Origin: Paeniglutamicibacter sulfureus
GTDB taxonomy: Bacteria; Actinomycetota; Actinomycetes; Actinomycetales; Micrococcaceae
Assembly (NCBI RefSeq): GCF_030512175.1
Contig: NZ_JAULBL010000002.1
Coordinates: 1 to 64,000, forward strand
DNA length: 64,000 bases
Direction of reading: 5' to 3'
The notes under the pieces were generated by a model that was given only the letters and a program-made list of their open reading frames with translations, was not told the origin of the DNA and searched no databases. The translations under genes and the position numbers were made by a program. Shown one piece after another: positions 15,405 to 24,843 of the stretch. Positions within the stretch are counted from its first letter, which is position 1; the number at the start of each line of letters is the position of its first letter.

Positions 15405-16962
15405 GCAGCGGCAGTCTATCGACCGGACGCGGGAGCGTCCCGGGGACCAGCCGCAGATGAGCCAGAAGGAAGTGCTGCGCTCCATCACCGGCGTGCTCGC
15501 CTCCTTCTTTGCCGCGATGCTGGCCACCACGATTGTTTCCATCGCCCTGCCGACCATCATGGATGCCCTGGGCGGCACGCAGACCGACTTCAACTGGGTG
15601 CTCACCGCGGCCCTGCTGGCCAACGCCGCGAGCACACCGATCTGGGGCAAGCTGGCTGACCTCTTTGACAAGAAAAAGCTGCTGCAAATCAGCATCGTCA
15701 TCTTCGTGATCGGTTCCGTGCTGGCGGGATTCGCCATCAACATCCCCATGCTCATGAGCGCGCGCGTCATCCAGGGCATCGGCATGGGCGGGCTCACCGC
15801 CATGGGAATGGCGGTGATCGGCACCGTCATTCCGCCGCGCGAGCGCGGCAAGTACTCGGGCTACTTCGGCGGCGTCATGGCCGCGGCGACCGCCGGCGGT
15901 CCGCTGCTGGGCGGGCTCATCGTGGACTCTCCACTGGGCTGGCGCTGGACCTTCTTCATCGGGGTGCCCATTGCCATCATCTCCATGTGGCTGATCCACA
16001 AGACGCTGCACATCGCGCACGTCCCGCGCAAGGTCTACATCGACTGGGCCGGCGCGGTGCTGGTGACCATCTCGGTCTCGGTGCTGCTGATCTGGGTCTC
16101 CTACGTGGGCAAGGAAGGTTTCTACGAGTTCAACTCCTGGCAGACCTACGCGATGGTCGGCGGCTCACTGGTGCTCATCGCGCTGCTGCTCTGGATCGAG
16201 GGCAGGGTTCCGGAACCGGTGATCCCGCTGCGTATCATCGCCACCCGCACCACCGCACTGGCGATCCTGGCCTCGATCTCCATCGGCGTGGCCATGTTCG
16301 GATCCGGCGCCTTCCTGGGCCAGTACTTCCAGGTGGCACGCGAGGCGAGCCCCACGCTGGCCGGGGTCATGACCCTGCCCATGATCGCGGGCAACCTCTT
16401 CGGTTCGGTCTTCTCCGGCCAGCTGATCTCCCGCTTCGGGCGCTGGAAGATCTTCTTGGTCATCGGCGGAATCGTCAATGTCGGCGCCCTGGGACTGCTG
16501 GGCATGATGGCCCACGACACCAACTACTGGATCCTGGCCACCGGCATGTTCTTCAACGGCCTGGGCATGGGCTTCATGCTGCAGAACCTGGTCCTTGCGG
16601 TGCAGAACACCGTGAAAGTCACCGACATCGGCACCGCCAGCTCCTCGGTCGCCTTCTTCCGCGCCGTCGGCGGGGCCGCGGGCGTGGCGGTTCTTGGTGC
16701 AATGCTCTCGGACAAGGTCGGGGCGCTGGTGCTCGATGCGCTCAAGTCCGCGCACCTGGTTTCCCCGGACGGCTCCAGCGGCGTCGCCGCAGGCGGGGCG
16801 TCGCTGGACCTGTCGGAGATGCCTCCTGCGGTGCGCCTGATGTACGAGACGGCCTTCGGCGATGCCACCGGCGTGGTGTTCATGACCTCGGCCATCGTTG
16901 CCGTCGTCGGTCTGGTGTGCATCCTGTTCATCAAGGAAGTCCCGCTGCGCCGAACGGTCTAA
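15397..16962 (+). CDS. MFS multidrug exporter, DHA2 (EmrB/QacA-like) type
   Basis: A 521-residue inner-membrane drug:H+ antiporter with about 14 membrane segments. Marks are LATTIVSIALPTIMDALGG in segment 1, GKLADLFDKKKLLQ after segment 2, RVIQGIGMGGLTAMGMAVIG in segment 4 and GGPLLGGLI (antiporter motif C) in segment 5. The start is a TTG inside the end of the MarR gene, with GGAAGGGG just upstream. It exports hydrophobic or amphipathic toxic compounds; the specific substrate cannot be read. Regulation by the adjacent MarR protein is inferred from the overlap. Confidence 0.88.
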   Translation: MSEQRQSIDRTRERPGDQPQMSQKEVLRSITGVLASFFAAMLATTIVSIALPTIMDALGGTQTDFNWVLTAALLANAASTPIWGKLADLFDKKKLLQISIVIFVIGSVLAGFAINIPMLMSARVIQGIGMGGLTAMGMAVIGTVIPPRERGKYSGYFGGVMAAATAGGPLLGGLIVDSPLGWRWTFFIGVPIAIISMWLIHKTLHIAHVPRKVYIDWAGAVLVTISVSVLLIWVSYVGKEGFYEFNSWQTYAMVGGSLVLIALLLWIEGRVPEPVIPLRIIATRTTALAILASISIGVAMFGSGAFLGQYFQVAREASPTLAGVMTLPMIAGNLFGSVFSGQLISRFGRWKIFLVIGGIVNVGALGLLGMMAHDTNYWILATGMFFNGLGMGFMLQNLVLAVQNTVKVTDIGTASSSVAFFRAVGGAAGVAVLGAMLSDKVGALVLDALKSAHLVSPDGSSGVAAGGASLDLSEMPPAVRLMYETAFGDATGVVFMTSAIVAVVGLVCILFIKEVPLRRTV

Positions 16963-17406
16963 ACGCTGGGACCTCGTCTGTGCCGAGGACAATGCGCGCC
17001 CGGCTCGGATGTTGTGCCGAGTCCCGTTGGCTGCCGGCGGGGGATTGCCAGACCTCGAGGGTAAACCCAAATCCAACCCTCTCTCGGCCGGCCCCGCCTG
17101 GCGCCTCGTCCACGGTGGAAGGCGACAAGCCGGGGACTCCACAAGCAAAAACGGGGGCCTTGTTCCTGCTTTGTTCTTCCCACACAAGGGGCGGCGAGCG
17201 GAACAGTGGGCGCTGGACCCCATAAAATCCAGTCAATCTGGATCTTTGATTCACCCCCGGGACAAAGAGAGAGTGATCTATAGCACATCCGACCGGGTCG
17301 GGGCCGCAGGCAGTTGAACGATGATGTCCACGGGCCGCGCTCAGGGTGATCTGGCGGCCAGCCAAGGACCCAATGCCGCCCGCGGCAACCCATTTGGCCT
17401 CAAGAT
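16963..17406. other. Intergenic stretch with a small inverted repeat
   Basis: No convincing gene is seen in 444 nt. ATCCAG-TCAAT-CTGGAT (17227-17243) is a perfect 6-bp inverted repeat that could be an operator for the symporter gene. Base composition becomes more AT-rich from about 17220 onward. Confidence 0.4.
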
Positions 17407-19029
17407 GTGCAATTAGAGCAACTTCGAGCTTCTATGGGAACGGTGGCACTGCGCGTGAATTGGTATCTGGTTTGGATTGTTGGATTTTTGATCCTATTAT
17501 TTGCGGTCAGCGTGAGATCATCGAAAACGGTGAAGACGGCCGACGATTATGTGATGGCCGATTTCAAGCTGGGCTTCTTTCCGATCTGCGGCTCCATCAT
17601 CGCCACCGTCACAGGCTCAGCAGCTCTTATCGGCGGAGCAGGCAAGGGCTTCGAAATGGGGATCTCGTACTTCGTCAGCGTCATCAGCTTCGTGCTGTTC
17701 ACGATCGTCGCGATGCTGGTCCTGGGGCCGGTGATCCGGAAACTACGACTTTATACCGTACCGGAGCTGTTTGCCCGCCGGTTCGGGAAGTTAGCGGCGC
17801 TGATTCCGGCGCTGATTATAGGATTCCTCTATATGACCCCCACCTTCGGTATGCAGCTAGTGGGCATGAGCTCGATCCTGTCGTCCATCACGAACCTGCC
17901 GTTCTTTTGGGGCATTTTCCTAGGATTCGCCGTCACACTGGTATTCACACTGATCGGCGGCATGCCCAGCGTTGCCTGGACAGACGCCATCCAGACCCTT
18001 GTCATCCTTGCCGGCGTGATCATCACTCTCGTCGTTGGAGTCGCCTACGTCGGCGGCCCAGCCGTCGTCGTCGCTGCGACCCCACAGCACTTGCTCACTT
18101 TCGGCAGCATCGGTGGCCTAGAGCTTTTGAACTGGTTCCTTATATTCGGCCCCTTTTACCTCATCTGGCAGACCACCTGGCAGCGCCTCACTGCAGCTAA
18201 GTCCACCAAGGTGGGCATCTCGGCCGTCGTCAGCGGGTTCATCATCTCGGGCGTTATCGGCCTCCTGGCGATCTTCATTGGCATCACCGCGGTCCAGATG
18301 TTCCCGGCCGGCACCGCTCCGGACCTTATCTACACATCGTTCATCTCGGAGCTCTTCCCGGGCCCTATCGGTGGCCTCCTCATGGTGTCCTTGCTCGCGG
18401 CGTTGCTCACCGGCGCCACCTCGTTCCTGCTCAGCGGTGCCATCAACGTCTCCAAAGACATCTACCAGGGTTGGGTCAATCCGAACGCCGGTGATACTCA
18501 GATCCTCAAGGTCTCCCGACTGTCCGTCGGGTTCATGGCCGTCCTCGGACTCGTAATTGCGCTGTTGGTCAAGGACATCATCGCCATCTACCAGATCGCA
18601 CTGTCGTTCACCGCATCCGCCCTCGTTGCCCCGGTCTTGGCCGCAATGTTCTGGGAACGTGCCACCAAGACCGGTGTCTTGGCCAGTACCATCGGCGCCC
18701 TCGTCGCGTCGCTTGCCTGGCGCTTGGCTGGCACGCCATTCGGGATCCACGAGATCGCCCCGGGGCTCCTGACTTCCGCGTTGCTCCTCGTCGCCGTCAG
18801 CCTCGCCACGAAACACTCCGATGATGAAACAGTCATCGCCTACTTCCATGCCTTCCGGCGCGGCCGCCTTGCCGGAGACGGCGTCCCGGTGGAAGGCCAG
18901 GTGGTTTACGCTGGCGAAGACCTCCTGTTGGAAGTCGACGCGGTTCCCGTGGCCGCCGTCTCCGCCGATTCCGGCTCCCCGGGGGATGAAACGGACGCAC
19001 GGGCTTCGGAGCAGCGGGGCCGCCCGTGA
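17407..19029 (+). CDS. Sodium:solute symporter (SSS family)
   Basis: A protein of about 540 residues with about 13 membrane segments that imports a small solute with sodium. Typical stretches are TADDYVMADFKLGFFP near the front, TGSAALIGGAGKGFEMG, YTVPELFARRFGK, IGGMPSVAWTDAIQ in the region of the family signature, and LLTGATSFLLSGAINVSKDI. A hydrophilic acidic tail of about 65 residues ends it. The start is uncertain: GTG 17407 has no clear binding site, and GTG 17455 (before NWYLVW) is possible. The 5' end is more AT-rich than its neighbours. The downstream amidohydrolase suggests that it feeds that enzyme. Confidence 0.85.
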   Translation: MQLEQLRASMGTVALRVNWYLVWIVGFLILLFAVSVRSSKTVKTADDYVMADFKLGFFPICGSIIATVTGSAALIGGAGKGFEMGISYFVSVISFVLFTIVAMLVLGPVIRKLRLYTVPELFARRFGKLAALIPALIIGFLYMTPTFGMQLVGMSSILSSITNLPFFWGIFLGFAVTLVFTLIGGMPSVAWTDAIQTLVILAGVIITLVVGVAYVGGPAVVVAATPQHLLTFGSIGGLELLNWFLIFGPFYLIWQTTWQRLTAAKSTKVGISAVVSGFIISGVIGLLAIFIGITAVQMFPAGTAPDLIYTSFISELFPGPIGGLLMVSLLAALLTGATSFLLSGAINVSKDIYQGWVNPNAGDTQILKVSRLSVGFMAVLGLVIALLVKDIIAIYQIALSFTASALVAPVLAAMFWERATKTGVLASTIGALVASLAWRLAGTPFGIHEIAPGLLTSALLLVAVSLATKHSDDETVIAYFHAFRRGRLAGDGVPVEGQVVYAGEDLLLEVDAVPVAAVSADSGSPGDETDARASEQRGRP

Positions 19030-19152
19030 ACGAGCCCTCGTGTTTCGGTTCCTTGCCCCGAAGGTAGGGACCATGGGAACACGCGAGTCGCGACGCATCG
19101 GCACAGTGCTTTTCGTGCGGCCCAACTGAGACCCCCTACTGAAAGGACTATC

Positions 19153-20832
19153 ATGCAATCCACCATCGTCTATCCCGCCCGCACCGTCCGCACCATGGAC
19201 CCCGCCCGCCCGACGGCGGAGGCCGTCGCCGTGCGGGGCGAGCGGATCCGCGCGGTCGGCAGCGTCGCCGAGCTGATGGCCTATCCCGATGCGGTCCTAG
19301 ACGAGCGCTACGCCGATGCAGTCCTGCTGCCCGGCTTCGTGGAGGCCCACAGTCACGCGGGCTCCGGCAATGTTTGGGACAACACCTATGTGGGCCTCGT
19401 GGATCGAATCGACCCGGACGGCCGGCGCTGGCCTGGCTGCCGCACCATCGCCGAGGTGCTGAACCGGCTGCGGGCGGCAGCGGCCGACCTGCAAGACCCC
19501 GAGAAGCCGCTGCTGGCGTGGGGACTGGACCCGATCTATTTCCCGTGCCAGCCACTGGCCGCCGCGGAACTGGACCGGGTCTCTGCCTCGCGACCCATCC
19601 ACGTCGCACACACCAACGGGCACGTGTGCGCCGTGAATTCGGCGGTGCTGCGCCGCTTCGGAATCGACGAGTCCACGCGCGTCGCCGGCGTGGTCAAGGA
19701 CGACGGCGGCGAGCCGACCGGGGAACTGCAGGAATTCGCGGCCATGGGACTTGTCGCCGAGCTCGTCGAGGGCTCGGGACTGCTCAACATCAGCCCCGAT
19801 GCCCTGCGCCGTTTCGCGCAGGAAGGCATCAACACGGGCACCACGACACTGACGGACTTGGGCTCGGGCCTGCTGATGGACGATGACGGGGTCGCCCTCT
19901 ACGGCTCGACAGTGGACGACGGATTCCCCGCCCGCCTGAACGTATTCCACTTCGGTGCCGGGCTCGGCCCCGTCGCGCTGTCCTTGCCGGAAGCAGCGGA
20001 TCGGTTGGTGCGCCTGCGCGGGATCTCCACGGACAAGCTGCGCTTCGGCAACGTGAAGCTCATGCTCGATGGCTCCATCCAGGGCTTCACCGCGCGACTG
20101 CTGGACCCGGGCTACTTCGGCGGACAGCCGAACGGGATCTGGAACGTCAGCCCGGAGCAGTTCCGCGCGGCATTCGAGACGTTCCACGCCGCCGGCCTGC
20201 TGGTGCACGTGCACTGCAACGGCGACCAGGCCACCCAGCTGTTCCTGGGCACGCTCGAGGACATCCTCACCGCGCACCCGCGTCCCGACCACCGCCACAC
20301 CTGCACACATTCGCAGCTGAGCACCGCCGCGCAGTACCGCCGCATGGCGGCTCTGGGCGTGTGCGCCAACATCTTCGCCAACCACATCTGGGCCTGGGGC
20401 GACCAGCACCTCGACGTCACCGTGGGGTCTGACCGAGCCGCCCGGATGAACGCGGCCGCCACGGCGCTGCGCCACAGGGTGCCGATCTCCCTGCACTCGG
20501 ACACTCCGGTCACGCCCCTGGGTCCGCTGCACGCCGTGAAGCACGCCGTGACCCGGCTGACGGTCTCCGGCCGAGTCATGGGCGAGCATGAGCGGATCAC
20601 GGTGCAGGAGGCCCTGGAAGCGGTGACCCTGGGCGGGGCATACATGCTGAAGATGGACCACGAGGTCGGCTCGCTGGAGGCGGGGAAGTTCGCCGACATG
20701 GCCGTTCTGGCGCAGGATCCGCTGGCGGTACCGGCGGAGGAGATCGGTTCCATCCACGTCCTCGGCACCGTCGTCGGCGGCCGGCACCACACCACGAAGG
20801 TCGCTGCTCCCTGCGCGGTGCCCGCACCGTGA
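19153..20832 (+). CDS. Amidohydrolase, YtcJ/Amidohydro_3 type
   Basis: A 559-residue metal-dependent amidohydrolase. Motifs in order are LLPGFVEAHSHAGSG (HxH metal site), LVHVHCNGDQA, HTCTHSQLST (metal His), SLHSDTPVTPLGPL (Asp of the active site) and LEAGKFADMAVLAQDPLAVP as the closing beta sandwich. AAAGGA precedes the ATG. Members hydrolyse amides, carbamates or cyclic ureas, and the substrate is not known here. The COG0523 GTPase gene overlaps its stop by 4 nt (GTGA), so the two are coupled, which hints at assisted metal loading. Confidence 0.86.
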   Translation: MQSTIVYPARTVRTMDPARPTAEAVAVRGERIRAVGSVAELMAYPDAVLDERYADAVLLPGFVEAHSHAGSGNVWDNTYVGLVDRIDPDGRRWPGCRTIAEVLNRLRAAAADLQDPEKPLLAWGLDPIYFPCQPLAAAELDRVSASRPIHVAHTNGHVCAVNSAVLRRFGIDESTRVAGVVKDDGGEPTGELQEFAAMGLVAELVEGSGLLNISPDALRRFAQEGINTGTTTLTDLGSGLLMDDDGVALYGSTVDDGFPARLNVFHFGAGLGPVALSLPEAADRLVRLRGISTDKLRFGNVKLMLDGSIQGFTARLLDPGYFGGQPNGIWNVSPEQFRAAFETFHAAGLLVHVHCNGDQATQLFLGTLEDILTAHPRPDHRHTCTHSQLSTAAQYRRMAALGVCANIFANHIWAWGDQHLDVTVGSDRAARMNAAATALRHRVPISLHSDTPVTPLGPLHAVKHAVTRLTVSGRVMGEHERITVQEALEAVTLGGAYMLKMDHEVGSLEAGKFADMAVLAQDPLAVPAEEIGSIHVLGTVVGGRHHTTKVAAPCAVPAP

Positions 20833-21872
20833 GTGCCCGGCTCGGAATTATTGGCGGCTACCTTGGCTCCGGCAAATCCACGCTGGTGAACCGGCTGCTG
20901 GCGGGAGTGCTGCCGGGGCGCACCGCCGTCGTGGTGAACGATTTCGGAAGCATCAACATCGACGCCGATCTGATCGCCTCGGCGTCCGGGGACACCATCG
21001 AGCTGAGCAACGGGTGCATTTGCTGCCAGATTAGCGACGACGCGTCCCGCACCATGACCGCGTTGGCTGCTCGCGGGGATCTTGACCACGTGCTTTGCGA
21101 GGTCAGTGGAGTGGGCGACCCCGGCCAGCTTGCCACGTGGCGGGATTTCCCGGGCTTTTCCCCGGGTCCGGTGCTGGTGTGCGCGGACGCGACGTCCATC
21201 CGGCGGCTCCTGCGCGACGAGTACGTCGGCGATACCGTGGCACGACAACTCGCCGCGGCGGAGGTCGTGCTGGTGACGAAGACCGATTTGGCCCTGCCGA
21301 CCGAAACCGAGGACGCGGCAAAGGCGTGCCAGTCGGCGGCGCCGCAGGCTCGGCTGATCCTGCAGGATGCCGTAGACCCGGGGGTAAGCGCGGCTGAAGC
21401 CCTCGCCGCCCCGGCCCGCGAAGCCGGCGGCGACGTTGCCGGCCGCGACGCGGGGAATCGCCGCCCCGGTGGGGCGAAGCACGCCGAGGCCCATGCTTCC
21501 GCCACGCTGGAGTGCCCGGATCCGGTGGACGTGGAGGCGCTCACCCGTGCCCTTGCCGCGCAATCGGGAAGCCTGGTTCGGGCCAAGGGAATTGTCCGGG
21601 GCTACGCCGGGACTTGGCACGAGGTTCAGCTGGCCGGCGGACGAGTGGACGCGCGCGCCCGATCCAAGGACCAGTTGTCTCCCGGGCGACCGGCGCTGGT
21701 GCTCATCGCTGCGGGCCCGGACTCCGGTCGGCTCGTCAGGGAGGCTGCGGCGGCCCTGGAACCGGTGGCGGGACGGGCCTCGCATCGGATGTCGGCGATC
21801 CCGCGCCCCAACGCCCCGGGCGGTCGGGGCGGAGACGGCCGCGCCGGCCTTGGGATCCGGGGACTCCGGTAG
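20829..21872 (+). CDS. COG0523 (CobW/UreG-like) GTPase, probable metallochaperone
   Basis: A 347-residue GTPase of the G3E class. The Walker A loop is GGYLGSGKST, the metal-binding CxCC motif is in NGCICCQISDD, a Walker B-like stretch is VLCEVSGVGDP, and the guanine-specificity loop is TKTD rather than NKxD. The CobW C-terminal domain (residues about 230-310, ALAAQSGSLVRAKGIVRG) is short and is followed by a Gly/Arg-rich tail. It starts with GTG inside the amidohydrolase stop. COG0523 proteins deliver zinc, cobalt or iron to client enzymes. The amidohydrolase is the obvious client here, inferred from the overlap. Confidence 0.85.
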   Translation: MSARLGIIGGYLGSGKSTLVNRLLAGVLPGRTAVVVNDFGSINIDADLIASASGDTIELSNGCICCQISDDASRTMTALAARGDLDHVLCEVSGVGDPGQLATWRDFPGFSPGPVLVCADATSIRRLLRDEYVGDTVARQLAAAEVVLVTKTDLALPTETEDAAKACQSAAPQARLILQDAVDPGVSAAEALAAPAREAGGDVAGRDAGNRRPGGAKHAEAHASATLECPDPVDVEALTRALAAQSGSLVRAKGIVRGYAGTWHEVQLAGGRVDARARSKDQLSPGRPALVLIAAGPDSGRLVREAAAALEPVAGRASHRMSAIPRPNAPGGRGGDGRAGLGIRGLR

Positions 21873-22042
21873 GCCACCCTCGGTGCAACCATGGCCGGTC
21901 TCGACGTGTCGCCGTGAACTCCAGGTTCCCGCGGTCAGGGTGTTCATCCGGGGCCGGCGCACGACGTCCGGCCCCGGGCAAGCTTCGTGTGGCGGCATTC
22001 CAGGGGAGTGCAACCGACCAGTGGTCCCGGATGAAGTGACCA

Positions 22043-22055
22043 ATTGTTGGACGAT
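22043..22055 (+). promoter_or_regulatory. Candidate PucR half-site upstream of the permease
   Basis: TGTTGGACGAT (22045-22055) matches half-sites in the pucR-aminotransferase gap (TGTTGGATAAT on the minus strand at 26394-26384). It also forms CCAA-TTG-TTGG with the bases just before it. It lies about 70 nt upstream of the permease ATG. Confidence 0.45.
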
Positions 22056-22123
22056 CTGTCTGAATACGCCGTTCGCCTGCCCTCCGTAGTGTGATCTACG
22101 TCGTACTCACGGAAGGAACCGCG

Positions 22124-23647
22124 ATGACCAGCAGTCACATGCAAGGCAGCACCGCAGCACCCAGACTCAAGAAGGTCCTGGGCCGGTGGGACACCCTCGC
22201 CATCGGCGTCGGTGCCATGATCGGCTTCGGCTGGGTGGTGCTCACGGGCGACTGGATCACCACGGCGGGACCCTTCGGAGCCGCACTGGCCATGGTCGTG
22301 GGCGGCGGCATCATGGCCGTGGTCGGGTTGACCTACGCGGAACTTGTGGCGGCGATGCCCCGGGCCGGAGGCGAGCACAACTACCTGCTGCGCGCCATGG
22401 GCGCCCGCTGGTCCTTCGCCGGGTCCTGGGCCATCGTCGGCGGCTACATCACCATCGTCGCCTTCGAAGCGGTGGCGCTGCCCAAGACGGCGCTCTACCT
22501 CTTCCCAGACCTGAACCGCATCAAGCTTTGGGACATCGCCGGCTCCGAGGTCTACCTGACATGGGCGTTGGTCGGTGTGCTGGGCGGGGTCGTCATCACC
22601 GCCATCAACATCCGCGGCATCAAGACCGCCGGGGTGGTGCAGACCTTCGTGGTGCTCTTCCTCTTCGCCATCGGCGCGGTGCTGCTCTTCGGTTCCTTCA
22701 CCGGCGGATCCACCCAAATCATGGAGCCGTTCTTCAGCAACGGGGTCGCCGGGTTCTTCGGGGTGATGATCATCGTGCCGTTCATGTTCGTGGGCTTCGA
22801 CGTGATCCCGCAATCGGCCGAGGAATGCGACATCGAACCGCGGCGCATTGGCAAGTACGTCGTGATCGCCGTGCTCATCGCCACCGCCTGGTACGTCATG
22901 GTCATCCTGGCCACCTCCTCCGGCATGGGCGCATCGGCGCTGGCCGGCTCCGAACTCGCCACGGCGGATGCCATGGGCGCGCTCTTCGGGTCCGACCTGA
23001 TGGCCAAGGTCCTCATTGCCGGCGGCATCGCCGGGATCCTCACCTCCTGGAACTCGCTGCTCATGGGAGCCTCACGCCTGCTCTACGCCATGGCCGGCTC
23101 CGGCATGCTGCCGGGCTGGTTCGCCAAGCTGCACCCCAAGTACGGCACCCCGGTCAACGCCCTGCTGTTCATCGGCGGGCTCTCGGTGCTTGCGCCCTTC
23201 TTCGGCACGGCCATGCTCGGCTGGTTGGTCGATTCCGGCTCGCCATCGATCGTGATCGCCTACCTGCTGGTCGGGGTGGCCTTCGTGATCCTGCGCCGGC
23301 GCGAACCCATGATGGAACGCCCGCTGCGCATCGGCGGCCAGGGCAACTTCGGCCAGGTCATCGGCATCACCTCGGTGGTTTTCTGCGCCGCACTGATCAG
23401 CCTCTATCTGCCGGGCATGCCCGCTGCCATCGGCATCCAGCCGTGGATGCTTTTCGCCGCCTGGTGGGTGCTGGGCATCGTCTTCCTGTTGCGGGTCCCG
23501 CGCGGCATCGAACCGGGCATCCACGCGGAAGAGGAATTGTTGACGCGCTTGGCCATGCGCAAGTCGGCCAGGGTGGCGCCGCGCTACGACAGCGGCACGG
23601 ACGCAGCATCGGCCAACGAACACGAGAAGGAATCCGAGCGAGCATGA
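22124..23647 (+). CDS. Amino-acid permease (APC superfamily)
   Basis: A 507-residue inner-membrane importer with about 12 membrane segments. APC marks are LAIGVGAMIGFGWVVLTGDW in segment 1, AAMPRAGGEHNYL after segment 2, and PFMFVGFDVIPQSAEEC in segment 6, the usual substrate-contact segment. ASRLLYAMAGSGMLPGWFAK is the later family signature. The ATG at 22124 has GGAAGGA upstream. It overlaps the CoA-transferase gene (ATGA), so uptake and activation are coupled. Context with omega-aminotransferase and glutaryl-CoA dehydrogenase suggests 5-aminovalerate, lysine or a related amino acid, but specificity is inferred. Confidence 0.87.
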   Translation: MTSSHMQGSTAAPRLKKVLGRWDTLAIGVGAMIGFGWVVLTGDWITTAGPFGAALAMVVGGGIMAVVGLTYAELVAAMPRAGGEHNYLLRAMGARWSFAGSWAIVGGYITIVAFEAVALPKTALYLFPDLNRIKLWDIAGSEVYLTWALVGVLGGVVITAINIRGIKTAGVVQTFVVLFLFAIGAVLLFGSFTGGSTQIMEPFFSNGVAGFFGVMIIVPFMFVGFDVIPQSAEECDIEPRRIGKYVVIAVLIATAWYVMVILATSSGMGASALAGSELATADAMGALFGSDLMAKVLIAGGIAGILTSWNSLLMGASRLLYAMAGSGMLPGWFAKLHPKYGTPVNALLFIGGLSVLAPFFGTAMLGWLVDSGSPSIVIAYLLVGVAFVILRRREPMMERPLRIGGQGNFGQVIGITSVVFCAALISLYLPGMPAAIGIQPWMLFAAWWVLGIVFLLRVPRGIEPGIHAEEELLTRLAMRKSARVAPRYDSGTDAASANEHEKESERA

Positions 23648-24843
23648 ACACCATCCGTCCCCTCGAGGGAATCATCGTTGCGGACTTCTCCAGAGTCCTG
23701 GCCGGACCGCTGTGCACCATGACGCTGGCCGACATGGGTGCCACGGTCATCAAGGTCGAGCGCCCCGGCACTGGGGACGATACCCGCGCCTGGGGTCCGC
23801 CCTTCTCTGCCACGGGCTCCACCTACTTCGAATCGGTGAACCGCAACAAGCAATCCGTCACGCTGGATCTCACCGATCCGGCTGACCTTGAGCTGGCCAG
23901 AGAACTGGCGCTGCGGGCCGACGTGCTGGTGGAAAACTTTAAGCCCGGCGGCATGGAAAAGCTGGGCCTGGGATATGCCGAACTTTCGGCGCTGAACGCC
24001 GGGCTGGTCTATGCCTCCATCTCCGGATTTGGCTCTGCCGGCGGGGCGCACCTGCCCGGCTACGACTTCATCGTCCAAGCCCTCGGGGGACTGATGTCCA
24101 TCACCGGGGAGGCCGGGGAAGAACCCATGAAAGCCGGGGTAGCGCTAGTGGACGTGCTGACCGCCAAGGACGCGGCCATCGGGGTGTTGGCGGCACTGAC
24201 CGCACGGGCCTCATCCGGTGCCGGGGCCCACGTGGAGGTCAACCTGCTTTCCAGTCTGCAGGGCGCGCTGGCCAACCAGGGCCAAGCCTATTTGGGGGCG
24301 GGGAAGGTCGCCACGCGCATGGGCAACGAGCATCCCTCGATCGTGCCCTACCAGCTGCTGGCCTGCGCCGACGGCTCCGTGGCCGTGGCCTGCGGCAACA
24401 ACGGACAATTCGCCAGGCTCTGCGCCGAGATCGGCTTGCCCGCGCTCGCCACCGACCTCCGCTTCGCCACCAACACCGCCCGCGTGGCACACCGCGCGGA
24501 GCTCATCCCGCTGCTCGAGGACTCTCTGGGAGCGGACACCGGGGCCAACTGGCAGGCCCGGTTCACCGCCGTGGGCGTGCCGGCCGGAAAGGTCGCGGGC
24601 ATCGACGAGGGCCTGGCCTACGCCGATTCCCTCGGGCTCAACCCACTCATTGAGGTGCACAACGCACAGGGGGAGGCCGTGGGACGGCAGGTGCGCCACC
24701 CGATCACCTGGACCCCGGCACTGGATGCCCCGACGATGTCGCCCCCGCAACTGGGCGAACACACCGAGGCCGTCCGAGCCTGGCTGGGCAGCGACGTGGG
24801 ATCCATGGCGGAGTTCCAGGCGCTAGCGCGGCCCCGTCCCTGA
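23644..24843 (+). CDS. Class III (CaiB/BaiF) CoA-transferase, probable glutarate CoA-transferase
   Basis: A 399-residue cytoplasmic enzyme that moves CoA between acyl groups. Family marks are ADFSRVLAGPLCTMTLADMGA, VIKVERPGTGDDTR, NRNKQSVTLDL, ENFKPG and GYDFIVQALGG, whose Asp is the expected catalytic carboxylate. The start overlaps the permease stop. With glutaryl-CoA dehydrogenase and semialdehyde dehydrogenase nearby, the most likely job is glutarate activation using succinyl-CoA, as with SUGCT-like enzymes. Other dicarboxylates are possible. Its end overlaps the convergent pucR gene by 21 nt. Confidence 0.82.
   Translation: MNTIRPLEGIIVADFSRVLAGPLCTMTLADMGATVIKVERPGTGDDTRAWGPPFSATGSTYFESVNRNKQSVTLDLTDPADLELARELALRADVLVENFKPGGMEKLGLGYAELSALNAGLVYASISGFGSAGGAHLPGYDFIVQALGGLMSITGEAGEEPMKAGVALVDVLTAKDAAIGVLAALTARASSGAGAHVEVNLLSSLQGALANQGQAYLGAGKVATRMGNEHPSIVPYQLLACADGSVAVACGNNGQFARLCAEIGLPALATDLRFATNTARVAHRAELIPLLEDSLGADTGANWQARFTAVGVPAGKVAGIDEGLAYADSLGLNPLIEVHNAQGEAVGRQVRHPITWTPALDAPTMSPPQLGEHTEAVRAWLGSDVGSMAEFQALARPRP

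Noticed and set aside
17220-17300. Possible tRNA-like or attachment-site sequence
   Set aside because: Only one short hairpin is present; there is no acceptor stem, anticodon arm or T-arm consensus, and no integrase gene nearby.
20112-22043. 643-codon minus-strand open frame across the GTPase gene
   Set aside because: It is antisense to two clear genes, has low-complexity composition and no recognisable domain.
22186-23640. Very long plus-strand open frame running through the permease gene in another frame
   Set aside because: The translation is rich in Arg, His and Gly without domains. It is a high-GC shadow of the permease; only its end, from 23644, is a real gene.
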